Positions 51,963-60,426 of a DNA stretch of 64,000 nucleotides are shown one piece after another. Position 1 is the first letter of the stretch. Each line of letters begins with the position of its first letter. Below the pieces are notes generated by a model. It did no database searches, was not told the origin of the DNA, and saw nothing but the letters and a program-made list of their open reading frames with translations. The stretch is from Ignavibacteria bacterium (GTDB lineage Bacteria > Bacteroidota > Ignavibacteria > Tepidaquicellales > Tepidaquicellaceae). The stretch spans positions 533,170-597,169 of the forward strand of contig JADJAH010000003.1 in assembly GCA_016704345.1 (NCBI GenBank), given 5' to 3'. Position numbers and translations under genes: made by a program.

Positions 51963-52997
51963 ATGCATATGAAGAAAATCTTTCTAATAGTTCTGATAAT
52001 TTCCGCATCCGTAACTTTTGCACAGCAGATAAATATTCCAATCAGAGTTACTGACGGTGCGGCTTCAGACACTGTAAGGTTTGGTCTCGATCCTACAGCA
52101 ACAGACGGGATCGATCCATCCCTTAATGAATTTGAATTGCCGCCTTCTCCTCCTTCAGGAATTTTCGATGCGAGATTTGTTGGCGACGGTATAGGAATTC
52201 CGATCGGGCAGGGAATGAAGAGAGATTACAGGGAAGGTGGAACAAACACTTCGGGACAGAGAATTCACAGATTAAAATATCAGGTTGGCTCGGGAAGTTC
52301 TATCAGGCTAAGCTGGTCAAACATTCCAACCAATATAACGGTCAGGATGCAAGACATTGTAGTTGGATTTATTATTGATACAACTTTCACGGGCACCGGC
52401 ACATATCTGCTTACTAATCCTAACGGCATCACATCTCTTAAGTTTACTGTGACATATTATCAGCCAACTTTGTTGAACGTAAAACTAATTCAGGAAGGTT
52501 TGTATCTGCCGCTGCAAAATATTCTGAACGCAAGTGATACTTGTCGTCTTTATCTCAGGCAATCTGTTTCTCCCTTTAGCATTGTTGACTCTGCGAAGTC
52601 AGTAATTGACTCAAATACTTTTACAGGTTCATTTTTTCTTAAGATTGCGCCAAGCGGTACTTATTATCTTGCTGTTAAACACAGGAACGGTCTTGAGACC
52701 TGGAGCAGAACCGGCGGGGAAGCTATAATACGGGAAGATACTTTGAATTATGATTTTACTGATGATTCGTCTAAAGCTTTCGGAAACAATTTGAAACTGA
52801 CAGAAACTATATATTGCATTTACAGCGGTGACTGTAATCAGGACGGGCTAATAAATTCAACTGACAAATTGCAACTAATCGGAAAACTTGGTTCAGACGG
52901 ATATATTCCTGAAGATATTAACGGCAACGGTTTTGTAAATGCGATCGATAGGGCAACACTTGTAAGCAATCTCGGCAGATCCAAAATAACTCCGTAA
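51963..52997 (+). CDS. Secreted protein with dockerin-like C-terminal module
   Basis: 344 aa from ATG 51963 (or 51969). Signal peptide MKKIFLIVLIISASVTFAQQ. The N-terminal half has a beta pattern (ASDTVRFGLDPTATDGIDP, LPPSPPSGIFDARFVG) like the one in the preceding gene (LGEYIIPPPPPAGLFDARFV), so a shared domain is likely. C-terminal shared module: SPFSIVDSAK, KHRNGLETWSRTGGE, DSSKAFGNNL, YSGDCNQDGLINSTD, EDINGNGFVNAID, ending GRSKITP. Part of the 49445 operon. Confidence 0.82.
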   Translation: MHMKKIFLIVLIISASVTFAQQINIPIRVTDGAASDTVRFGLDPTATDGIDPSLNEFELPPSPPSGIFDARFVGDGIGIPIGQGMKRDYREGGTNTSGQRIHRLKYQVGSGSSIRLSWSNIPTNITVRMQDIVVGFIIDTTFTGTGTYLLTNPNGITSLKFTVTYYQPTLLNVKLIQEGLYLPLQNILNASDTCRLYLRQSVSPFSIVDSAKSVIDSNTFTGSFFLKIAPSGTYYLAVKHRNGLETWSRTGGEAIIREDTLNYDFTDDSSKAFGNNLKLTETIYCIYSGDCNQDGLINSTDKLQLIGKLGSDGYIPEDINGNGFVNAIDRATLVSNLGRSKITP

Positions 52998-53016
52998 TTT
53001 TTAAGAACAATTTCTA

Positions 53017-54090
53017 ATGAGGATAGTAAAAATTTTAATAGCTCTGATCTTTTTTCAGATGTTGCCGCGAGAAACAATTTCTCAGACAGGTGAACTGACA
53101 ATCCTGCAGACAAACAATGGTTCTACTATAGATGTGAGTCTTTACATTAAAAGAACCGGAGCTGATGAATGGAATATGGGCTATGCAAGTTTTGTGGTCA
53201 ATTATAATTTCTCTGCAATGAATTCACCGGTGGAAATTGGCGAAGGCATCTGGGACAACGACGTTAACCCATTTTATGATGATCAGATAGTTGCGGAGTA
53301 CAACGGCAACCGAAGCGCTTCTATAGAAATTGGTCTGGCCGGCGGATCACAGGGAATTGCAGTGCCTGCAGATTCTGTGCTAATCGGCAAAATGAGATTC
53401 ACAATTACAAATCCCGTTCTTACGCATAACCTTGGATGGAATACAATTTATTCGGCCGTGATTGATGGTACCGGGAAGAATGTTACCGCAAACATGACTT
53501 TTGTTGATGCATCGAATGGTCTCTTGCCGGTAGAGCTTGCCTCATTCATTTCAAATGTATCGGCAAACAATGTTTATCTAAAATGGACAACTGTTTCTGA
53601 AATTAATAATGCAGGTTTTGAAATTCAGAGAAAAGATCTGTTATCGAGTGAATGGCAGTCAAAGGGATTTTTGAGCGGGAGTGTGAACAGTAATGAATTG
53701 AAGATCTATGAATTTATTGACAGGGGACTGAATCCCGGAAGTTATCAGTACAGATTAAAACAATCTGACATCAATGGTAACATAGAATTCTTCGAACTTG
53801 ATGAAGTTGTTTCTATATTGAATCCCGAGCAATTTACGTTGTATCAGAATTTTCCAAATCCGTTCAATCCTTCAACATTAATCACGTACAAGATAACAGA
53901 ACCTGCCAGAGTGAAATTGACTTTGTATGATGCACTCGGGAAAGTTGTAAGGCAGCTTGTGAATGATGATCTTGATGCGGGTTATCATCAGTTTGAACTT
54001 GATGCGTCCGGTCTTGGCAGCGGAGTTTATTTTTATAAGCTGGAGTCTGGTAGTAATGTAGATATGAAGTCGATGATGCTGTTAAAATAA
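53017..54090 (+). CDS. Secreted protein with cohesin-like N terminus and T9SS signal
   Basis: 357 aa. Signal peptide (IVKILIALIFFQMLPRETIS). The next 150 residues form a beta-sandwich (WNMGYASFVVNYNFSAM, GLAGGSQGIAVP, IGKMRFTI) that resembles a cohesin-like fold by pattern only; then a fibronectin-like segment (VYLKWTTVSEINNAGFEIQR). C terminus YQNFPNPFNPSTLITY, then GVYFYKLESGSNVD and MMLLK. The neighbour's dockerin-like end makes a cohesin-dockerin pairing an attractive but unproven idea. Confidence 0.82.
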   Translation: MRIVKILIALIFFQMLPRETISQTGELTILQTNNGSTIDVSLYIKRTGADEWNMGYASFVVNYNFSAMNSPVEIGEGIWDNDVNPFYDDQIVAEYNGNRSASIEIGLAGGSQGIAVPADSVLIGKMRFTITNPVLTHNLGWNTIYSAVIDGTGKNVTANMTFVDASNGLLPVELASFISNVSANNVYLKWTTVSEINNAGFEIQRKDLLSSEWQSKGFLSGSVNSNELKIYEFIDRGLNPGSYQYRLKQSDINGNIEFFELDEVVSILNPEQFTLYQNFPNPFNPSTLITYKITEPARVKLTLYDALGKVVRQLVNDDLDAGYHQFELDASGLGSGVYFYKLESGSNVDMKSMMLLK

Positions 54091-54228
54091 ATGGGATTCG
54101 TGAACAACCAATCACAGGATTGAAATCTGCATCATAAAATTCACCTCACTTAAGTAAGTCCGAACTCCCGCCCGGCTTGAGTTTCAGCTCACTCGTCTAA
54201 AATTCTTGAATCTGCATAAATTATCCGC

Positions 54229-54265
54229 TTGACTATATGAAGAAATGTTCATATCTTTGTATAGT
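54229..54265 (+). promoter_or_regulatory. Promoter with overlapping ArsR-type operator
   Basis: TTG (54229-54231), 20-bp spacer and TATCTTTG (54252-54259) fit the Bacteroidota promoter. Inside the spacer lies a perfect inverted repeat TATGAA-N6-TTCATA (54236-54253), and outside it ACTATA/TATAGT (54232-54237, 54260-54265). ArsR repressors bind such sites and block the polymerase. The ATG of the arsR gene is 12 bp after it. Confidence 0.75.
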
Positions 54266-54276
54266 TAATTAAAACA

Positions 54277-54606
54277 ATGCCAACAACAACACATTTAACC
54301 GCAGAAGAAATTACAAGAGTAGCTGAAATTCTAAAAACAATCGGCCATCCGGTAAGACTTCAGATACTTGAAGCACTCGAAGAAAAGGAGCCGCTGACAG
54401 TAACCGAGATACAGGAAAAAATTGAATCGGATACAGAGCAATCATTGCTTTCACATCACCTCATAAAGATGAAAGACCGGGGTATTTTAAAATGCGAGAA
54501 ACATGGTATGAATGTTCTTTACCGTCTTGAAGATCGAAAAATTCTGAAGATATTTGAATGCATGGAATCGTGCAGTCTCTTTAATAGTAAAAACGGACAG
54601 AGATGA
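54277..54606 (+). CDS. ArsR-family regulator of the sulfur operon
   Basis: 109 aa winged helix-turn-helix: LKTIGHPVRLQILEALEE (18-36), then the recognition helix SLLSHHLIKMKDRGIL (56-71) and the wing LKCEKHGMNVLYRL. Cysteines are Cys73, Cys95 and Cys99; the C-terminal FECMESC pair could sense persulfides or metals. Sulfide-responsive ArsR proteins (BigR, SqrR) also use a Cys pair, but with one Cys near residue 40, so this arrangement differs. Overlaps the TauE/SafE gene (ATGA) and has a likely operator upstream, so autoregulation of the whole operon is expected. Confidence 0.88.
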   Translation: MPTTTHLTAEEITRVAEILKTIGHPVRLQILEALEEKEPLTVTEIQEKIESDTEQSLLSHHLIKMKDRGILKCEKHGMNVLYRLEDRKILKIFECMESCSLFNSKNGQR

Positions 54607-55406
54607 CTGAAATAATAGGATACATACTTTCATCAGTGGTCGGGATCTCGCTCGGATTGATAGGCGGCGGCGGTTCAATACTTACTGTGCCTATTCTTGT
54701 TTATGTTTTCGGACTTGGGCCGGAGATCTCAACATCATACTCTCTCTTCATTGTTGGCCTGACTGCTTTAGCAGGCTCAATAAATTATTACAAGAACGGT
54801 CTTGTCAATATGAAGGCAGCATTGATTTTTTCAGTACCATCACTCATCGCAGTGTTCCTTACAAGGAAGTTCATCATGCCTGCATTGCCTGATGTGATCA
54901 TGACAATAGGAAGTTTCCAATACACGAGGCCGATGTTCATTATGACCGTGTTCGCAGCGCTCATGATCGCAGCATCGATTTCAATGATTCGAAAAAGCAA
55001 AACACCCGATCCTTCAAAGATGAAACCGGGACATCACTACACTTTGATCTTTCTCGAAGGAGCTGTAGTAGGCATGCTGACCGGATTCGTTGGAGCCGGT
55101 GGAGGATTTCTTATAATACCTGCACTTGTACTTCTTGCAGGTTTGCCGATGAAAGAAGCTGTCGGGACTTCACTCCTTATTATAGGCATCAAGTCTCTGC
55201 TCGGATTTACGGGGGACATCAGCGCAGGAGTAAATATCGACTGGATGTTTCTGGCAATAGTTTCGGTTTTCACAATTGCAGGAATTTATGTGGGAAGCAC
55301 ATTGGCAAAGAAGATTTCAGGTGACAAGCTTAAGCCGGCATTTGGGTGGTTTGTACTCGTGATGGGTATTTACATAATGCTTAGAGAAACAGTATTCAAA
55401 TCATAA
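54603..55406 (+). CDS. TauE/SafE family sulfite/organosulfonate exporter-like protein
   Basis: 267 aa with about eight hydrophobic segments; LGLIGGGGSILTVPILVYV near the N terminus and VGAGGGFLIIPALVLLAG in the second half are the two family repeats. In sulfide-oxidising operons these membrane proteins are believed to export sulfite or thiosulfate. Start ATG overlaps the arsR stop; the next gene starts 2 bp after its stop. Confidence 0.9.
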   Translation: MTEIIGYILSSVVGISLGLIGGGGSILTVPILVYVFGLGPEISTSYSLFIVGLTALAGSINYYKNGLVNMKAALIFSVPSLIAVFLTRKFIMPALPDVIMTIGSFQYTRPMFIMTVFAALMIAASISMIRKSKTPDPSKMKPGHHYTLIFLEGAVVGMLTGFVGAGGGFLIIPALVLLAGLPMKEAVGTSLLIIGIKSLLGFTGDISAGVNIDWMFLAIVSVFTIAGIYVGSTLAKKISGDKLKPAFGWFVLVMGIYIMLRETVFKS

Positions 55407-55408
55407 GA

Positions 55409-56017
55409 ATGTCCAAAGAGAAAAAAATATCGACCAAGTTTGACGGAGATTTTTGGAACAGTCGTTATATGTCAGGCCAGACCGGCTGGGACATTGGTGA
55501 AGCATCAACCCCAATTAAGGAATACATAGACCAGTTGAGTGATAAGAGCTTGAGCATTCTTATTCCCGGTTGCGGCAATGCCTATGAAGCAGAGTATATT
55601 TCATCAGCAGGGTTTGACAACATAACCGTCATAGATATTTCGGATGTTCTTACAAAAGATCTTGAAAAGAAATTTGAAGGCAACAGCAGCATCTCAGTTG
55701 TCAATCAGGATTACTTCGAGCATGACGGAAAGTATGATCTTATAATCGAACAAACATTCTTCTGCGCCATCGATCCTTCCATGAGAGTTAAGTACGCGGA
55801 GAAGACATTAGATCTTTTGACTGAAAAGGGCAAACTTGTTGGAGTACTGTTTGACAAAGACTTCGACAAAGAGGGTCCGCCATTTGGGGGATCGGAAGAA
55901 GAGTACAGAGAAATATTCACTAAGCACTTTCACATCAATGTGCTTGAAAAATGCCGCAACTCAATTACACCCAGAAGCGGAGGGGAAGTTTTCATAAATC
56001 TTAAATCAAAAAAATAA
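55409..56017 (+). CDS. TPMT-family SAM-dependent (thiol) methyltransferase
   Basis: 202 aa. FWNSRYMSGQTGWDIGEAS at the N terminus, ILIPGCGNAYEAEYISSAGF (motif I GCGN) and DYFEHDGKYDLIIEQTFFCA, then GPPFGGSEEEYREIF, match the thiopurine S-methyltransferase family (PF05724). Bacterial members methylate sulfur or selenium (thiols, selenite products). Here it is embedded in a persulfide operon: the stop overlaps the rhodanese start by 1 bp. A role in turning sulfide or a persulfide into a volatile methylated form is plausible but unproven. Confidence 0.85.
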   Translation: MSKEKKISTKFDGDFWNSRYMSGQTGWDIGEASTPIKEYIDQLSDKSLSILIPGCGNAYEAEYISSAGFDNITVIDISDVLTKDLEKKFEGNSSISVVNQDYFEHDGKYDLIIEQTFFCAIDPSMRVKYAEKTLDLLTEKGKLVGVLFDKDFDKEGPPFGGSEEEYREIFTKHFHINVLEKCRNSITPRSGGEVFINLKSKK

Positions 56018-56544
56018 TGACATACATCGGAATAATAGTCGGAGGAGTTGCAGGATTCTTATACTGGAAATTTGTCGGGTGCACATCCGGCGCATGTCCG
56101 CTCACATCAAATAAATTTATCTCAATTGCTTACGGAGCATTGCTTGGTTCATTGCTGCTTTCAACAGTTGCGGGATCTACCACAAAGCAGGGATTCTTCG
56201 GCAAGCTGTTTGGAAAGGATTCTGTAAAAACATTTATCAATATCAACGCGGAAGAACTGAAGCCAATGATAAATGATCCGGGATTTGTTGTCATTGATGT
56301 AAGGACACCGGGTGAATGGAAGAGCGGATATATTTCCGGAACTGACAAGTTCATAGATTTTCACTCGTCTGATTTCGAAAACCAGATACGGGAGCTTGAC
56401 AATTCAAAAGCATATGTGATCTATTGCAGAAGCGGTAACCGCAGTGCGAAAGCATGCGAGATAATGAGTAAGAACGGATTTACAAATCTGCGCAACCTTT
56501 CCGGAGGCATCAACAAATGGGACGGTGAAATAAAAAAAGACTAA
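56017..56544 (+). CDS. DUF6132-rhodanese fusion protein
   Basis: 175 aa. Residues 1-55 form a membrane-associated DUF6132-type segment: YWKFVGCTSGACPLTSNKF with Cys22 and Cys27, then a hydrophobic helix (AYGALLGSLLLSTVAG). Residues 75-172 are a rhodanese domain: VVIDVRTPGEWKSGYI and the active-site loop YCRSGNRSA (Cys137). Rhodanese domains carry sulfane sulfur. The fusion suggests a membrane-linked persulfide carrier; DUF6132 is usually a separate protein. Overlaps the preceding gene by 1 bp. Confidence 0.85.
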   Translation: MTYIGIIVGGVAGFLYWKFVGCTSGACPLTSNKFISIAYGALLGSLLLSTVAGSTTKQGFFGKLFGKDSVKTFININAEELKPMINDPGFVVIDVRTPGEWKSGYISGTDKFIDFHSSDFENQIRELDNSKAYVIYCRSGNRSAKACEIMSKNGFTNLRNLSGGINKWDGEIKKD

Positions 56545-56583
56545 CAAGAATTTTCTAATAATAAAACAAATAAAAACACCACA

Positions 56584-58005
56584 ATGAAAGTCGAACAAAT
56601 CTACACAGGCTGCCTTGCACAGGGAGCATACTACATAACAAGCAAAGGGGAAGCGGCAATAGTTGACCCGCTCAGAGAGATCAAACCTTACCTTGAAAGA
56701 GCAAAGAAAGACAGAGTCGAGATCAAATATATATTCGAAACACATTTCCATGCAGACTTTGTAAGCGGACATGTTGATCTTGCAAAAGCAACAGGCGCAA
56801 AGATAATCTATGGCCCGACTGCACAACCTGCCTTTGACTGCATTATTGCAAAAGACGGCGAGGAATTCAAAGTCGGAGATTTTACTCTCAAAACTCTTCA
56901 CACTCCGGGACACACAATGGAAAGCACGACATATCTTCTCAAGGATGAGAATGGAAAAGATGTTGCGATCTTCTCGGGTGATACTCTTTTTATAGGTGAT
57001 GTGGGCAGGCCCGACCTTGCACAAAAGGCGGCTGACATGACTCAGGAGCAGCTTGCAGCAACGCTTTACAAGTCACTGCGTGAAAAAATAATGACACTTG
57101 CAGACGATGTTCTTGTATATCCTGCACATGGCGCAGGCAGCGCTTGCGGAAAGAACATGAGCAAGGAGACGGTTTCCACAATCGGCGAACAAAAGAAATC
57201 GAATTATGCATTGAGAGCAGACATGACGGAAGAGGAATTCGTGAAAGAAGTTACGGAAGGCCTCTTGCCTCCGCCTCAATACTTTCCTATGAATGTTGCC
57301 ATGAACAAGATGGGCTATGAGAACATTGACACGGTTATGGAACGCGGACTTCAGGCAATGAATGCTGAAGAGTTTGAGGCAGCGGCAAATGAGACAGATG
57401 CAGTGATGCTTGATACAAGAAACGATGCTGTAGTATGGAAAGGATTTATTCCAAACAGCATTAACATTTCACTCGACGGGCAGTTTGCTCCGTGGGTTGG
57501 TGCCTTGATACCGGATGTAAAACAGCAACTGCTGATCATTGCTGAACCTGGACGGGAAGAAGAATCCATCATGAGGCTGGCAAGAGTCGGATATGATAAT
57601 GTTATCGGATTTCTTAAGGGAGGATTTGATGCATGGAAGAACGCCGGAAAGGAAATTGATACAATTAACAGAATCACCAGTGCTGATTTTGAGAAAGTGT
57701 TTGATAAAGACAGCACGATTGTAATAGACATACGGAAGCCCGGCGAATACACTGCGGAACACGTTGAAGAAGCACTGAACATACCGCTTGATTACTTAAA
57801 TGAAAACCTGGCCGAATTTCCCAAGGACAAAAATTTCATAATCCATTGCGGAAGCGGCTACAGGAGCATGACTGCAGCGACGATGCTGAAATCAAGAGGA
57901 TGGGAAAACTTCAGAGAAGTTGCAGGCGGTTATGATGCAATTAAAGGAACAAGTGTACCGAGAACTGATTTTGTATGTGCTACAAAGATGAAAGTTAAAA
58001 GTTAA
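56584..58005 (+). CDS. Persulfide dioxygenase-rhodanese fusion (CstB-like)
   Basis: 473 aa. N-terminal metallo-beta-lactamase domain: HFHADFVSGH (His54, His56, Asp58), LHTPGHT (His110), SGDTLFIGD (Asp133) and AHGAGSACGK (His182), as in persulfide dioxygenases that oxidise GSSH to sulfite. Then two rhodanese domains: one near 270-350 lacks the active Cys (LIIAEPGREEE), the second (about 360-465) has IIHCGSGYRS. This MBL, pseudo-rhodanese, rhodanese order is the CstB layout. The final codons ATG AAA GTT AAA AGT TAA already lie in a 7-bp repeat array, so the stop is supplied by the repeat. Confidence 0.92.
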   Translation: MKVEQIYTGCLAQGAYYITSKGEAAIVDPLREIKPYLERAKKDRVEIKYIFETHFHADFVSGHVDLAKATGAKIIYGPTAQPAFDCIIAKDGEEFKVGDFTLKTLHTPGHTMESTTYLLKDENGKDVAIFSGDTLFIGDVGRPDLAQKAADMTQEQLAATLYKSLREKIMTLADDVLVYPAHGAGSACGKNMSKETVSTIGEQKKSNYALRADMTEEEFVKEVTEGLLPPPQYFPMNVAMNKMGYENIDTVMERGLQAMNAEEFEAAANETDAVMLDTRNDAVVWKGFIPNSINISLDGQFAPWVGALIPDVKQQLLIIAEPGREEESIMRLARVGYDNVIGFLKGGFDAWKNAGKEIDTINRITSADFEKVFDKDSTIVIDIRKPGEYTAEHVEEALNIPLDYLNENLAEFPKDKNFIIHCGSGYRSMTAATMLKSRGWENFREVAGGYDAIKGTSVPRTDFVCATKMKVKS

Positions 58006-58066
58006 AAGTTAAAAGTTGAAAGTTGAAAGTTGAAAGTTGAAAGTTGAAAGTTGAAAGTTGAAAGTT
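57990..58066. repeat. 7-bp tandem array overlapping a stop codon
   Basis: About eleven units of AAAGTTA then AAAGTTG, beginning inside the last codons of the preceding gene. Confidence 0.85.
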
Positions 58067-58195
58067 AATTGCGGCGAAGTCGTTTCTTTTGAAAGAGTTG
58101 AATTCTGGTGAGCAGGAAATCATTCTGCTTCCCGTTTTCGAGCAGGAACACGGAACATCACTGCATAATTTGAATAAACATAAATCAAAATCATA

Positions 58196-58768
58196 ATGCT
58201 TGAACTCATAAAACAGCCCTGGCACTGGGCTGTAAGCGGAACGGTGATCGGACTCATTGTTCCATTATTGCTGATTCTCGGCAACAAAAAATTCGGAATA
58301 TCTTCATCATTCCGCCACATATGCGCCGCCTGTTTCTCGGGTGATATAAAATTCTTTAAGTATGACTGGCAGAAAGAAATATGGAACTGGTTCTTCGTTG
58401 GAGGAATAATTATCGGAGCATTCATTGCGTCGACATTCCTCACGAATCCCGGTGAAGCAATCCGCATTGCACCTGAAACAGTAGAGACATTGAAGAGCTA
58501 CGGCGTTAAAGATTTCACATCTCTCTTGCCTGCAGACCTTTTTAACTGGGGAAACCTCTTCTCGCTCAAAGGACTTATCTTCTTTGTCTTTGGAGGATTG
58601 TTGATTGGTTTCGGAACAAGATATGCCGGTGGGTGCACTTCAGGTCATTCCATAATGGGACTTGCGAATCTTCAGAAGGCATCACTTATTGCCACGATCT
58701 TTTTCATGGTTGGCGGATTTATTTCAGCTAACATACTCATTCCATTAATTTTTAAACTTGTACAGTAA
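58196..58768 (+). CDS. YeeE/YedE-type sulfur transporter, first half
   Basis: 190 aa with about four hydrophobic segments. RYAGGCTSGHSIMGLA with Cys147 is the conserved YeeE/YedE loop. FSGDIKFFKY lies near 50. Such half-size proteins pair with a second half to form the thiosulfate (or related sulfur compound) permease; the partner follows. Begins 190 bp after the CstB-like gene, with the repeat array between; it probably belongs to the same operon. Confidence 0.88.
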   Translation: MLELIKQPWHWAVSGTVIGLIVPLLLILGNKKFGISSSFRHICAACFSGDIKFFKYDWQKEIWNWFFVGGIIIGAFIASTFLTNPGEAIRIAPETVETLKSYGVKDFTSLLPADLFNWGNLFSLKGLIFFVFGGLLIGFGTRYAGGCTSGHSIMGLANLQKASLIATIFFMVGGFISANILIPLIFKLVQ

Positions 58769-59274
58769 TGACATTCAACGAACATGTAGAAACACTTGAG
58801 GAAATTGAGATACGGCATCAGGACACTCTATGCACAAACGAGTCACATCTTGTTCATCCATGGTGGTATAATTTCAAATATACGGTTGTAGGAATTTTCT
58901 TTGGAATCGTATTTGTGAAAGCAGAGATAATCAGTTGGTTCAGAATTCAGGAGATGTTTCAGCTGACTTCATTTTTCATGTATGGTGTGATAGGAACAGC
59001 GGTAGTTGTTGGAGCTTTGTCCATCATGCTTTTAAAGAAGCTGAAGATGAAGAGTATTTACGGGGAAGTAATAACATTCGAGGACAAACAATTCAACAAA
59101 GGACAGATCTACGGAGCAACTATCTTTGGGATCGGCTGGGCAATTGCCGGAGCATGCCCGGGACCGTTATTTGCGCAGGTTGGAAGCGGATTTAGTGTTG
59201 TGCTTGTAACGATAGTATCTGCAATTACGGGGACTTGGATTTATGGAAAGTTCCGTGACAAACTACCACACTAG
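58768..59274 (+). CDS. YeeE/YedE-type sulfur transporter, second half (DUF6691-like)
   Basis: 168 aa, N-terminal cytoplasmic stretch, then about four hydrophobic segments. IAGACPGPLFAQVG (Cys130) is the second half's conserved cysteine loop. The start shares 1 bp with the previous stop (TAATG). With the first half it should form one transporter for thiosulfate or sulfide equivalents. It ends the operon. Confidence 0.87.
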   Translation: MTFNEHVETLEEIEIRHQDTLCTNESHLVHPWWYNFKYTVVGIFFGIVFVKAEIISWFRIQEMFQLTSFFMYGVIGTAVVVGALSIMLLKKLKMKSIYGEVITFEDKQFNKGQIYGATIFGIGWAIAGACPGPLFAQVGSGFSVVLVTIVSAITGTWIYGKFRDKLPH

Positions 59275-59279
59275 AGTGG

Positions 59280-59303
59280 AATTAAGAATTAAGAATTAAG
59301 AAT
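59280..59303. repeat. Short 7-bp array
   Basis: GAATTAA units (three) right after the stop of the YeeE-type gene. Confidence 0.7.
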
Positions 59304-59582
59304 AGCTTCATCTTTTTCTGATTGATTAGCCTGCAGTAAAAGTTGCGGGCTGATTCGTTTTATCGTCCCGCTTGAGTCCCCGGTAAGCGCAGGGTGACTC
59401 TGCTGAGATAATAGACTTCGTTTCAGTGATAGTAACAACCATAGGAGTCAATCACATTTCTTAAAGGATGTAAGACAACCTTGAGGTCTGTCTGTCTGCT
59501 TCTAAACATACGCGGTACAAAAAAAGCACTTGACTTTTAAAAGGCTTAACAGTACGATTTATTCAAGAAGAACAAATACGAA

Positions 59583-59822
59583 ATGAACAAGTCACACCAA
59601 GTCATTTCTGATTTCAATTGCATTGATTTGTCTATGCCATTGAAGGAAGATTATTTCCATTCAATAGACCCTCTATTTACTGGACAAAATAGTATCAATC
59701 CTGCTGCGAAAACAATTTGCATCTTCTTTAGAAAGCTGTGTAACAAAAACATAGGTAAGCCGGACATCGCTCATGTGGACAAGAGTATCTGTTCTGAGAT
59801 TCGGAATGCAATGAATTCATAA
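59583..59822 (+). CDS. Doubtful small hypothetical protein
   Basis: 79 codons, MNKSHQVISDFNCIDLSMPL... to CSEIRNAMNS. No family recognised, no clear ribosome-binding site, and codon use is unremarkable. It lies in a 1.1-kb gap with no other gene. It may be real or a chance frame. Confidence 0.3.
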   Translation: MNKSHQVISDFNCIDLSMPLKEDYFHSIDPLFTGQNSINPAAKTICIFFRKLCNKNIGKPDIAHVDKSICSEIRNAMNS

Positions 59823-59878
59823 AAAGAGGCGACGATTATTTATAGAAACTCTTTAAAAAATCAATTTATGAAAGGAGT

Positions 59879-60148
59879 ATGCAACTTCGATTCAATTCAA
59901 AGCTGAGATCTGAAGCAACAATACTGTTCTTTATATTTGCAACACGGGCAGTTGCGGCTCAAGACATGACCGCTTATATCAATTCTGTAATAATATCTTC
60001 AGGACTGATCATTACACTCAATTCTGTAACACTCTTAAACACTGCAATTGCCCTAAATTTTAATGTTATCGTGACTGCGTTTTCTATAATCGGTTTTATT
60101 CTAGTGGTCTTGTTGTTGGACAAGCGCAATCGTATCCGGCGTATATAA
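59879..60148 (+). CDS. Doubtful small membrane protein
   Basis: 89 codons with a possible signal (ATILFFIFATRAVAAQ) and two hydrophobic stretches (about 34-58 and 65-80), then a basic end (DKRNRIRRI). AAGGAG lies just before the ATG but is too close (2 bp) to be an ideal ribosome-binding site. No family recognised. Confidence 0.35.
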   Translation: MQLRFNSKLRSEATILFFIFATRAVAAQDMTAYINSVIISSGLIITLNSVTLLNTAIALNFNVIVTAFSIIGFILVVLLLDKRNRIRRI

Positions 60149-60365
60149 GCTCGGAGAGCAAACAGTGCCGGAAACTTCAATAGTTAAACTTCACAACCTT
60201 AGCATCACAGACTCATGGCAATAATCTGAATCAAGCGGAACTAACTTCAATTGTTTTTGCTCTCTATGAAAACTTTTCTTTGTGCTCAAGCTCCTCAAGC
60301 TCTTAAATCTCCGTTACTTTATTGAAAGATTCTGATTTGGTAATTTTGAATTCGTAAATTTTAAA

Positions 60366-60400
60366 ACAAAAAAAGCCCGGCATTCGCATACCGGGCTTTA
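60366..60400 (-). terminator. Rho-independent terminator for the minus-strand gene
   Basis: AAAGCCCGG (60372-60380) pairs with CCGGGCTTT (60391-60399). On the minus strand it is followed by a long T run, 26 bp past the stop of the gene ending at 60427. Confidence 0.88.
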
Positions 60401-60426
60401 CAAATCTCTTCCTGTAAGTGGGACTG

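Larger units (their letters stand above)
59304..60426. other. Region with two doubtful small ORFs
   Basis: More than 1.1 kb with no recognised family. A plus frame at 59583-59822 (79 codons, Cys/His-containing) and another at 59879-60148 (89 codons) are described separately or judged weak. A stem AGCCTGCAG/TTGCGGGCT near 59327-59349 with weak T-rich sequence after it could be a terminator of the sulfur operon. Confidence 0.3.
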
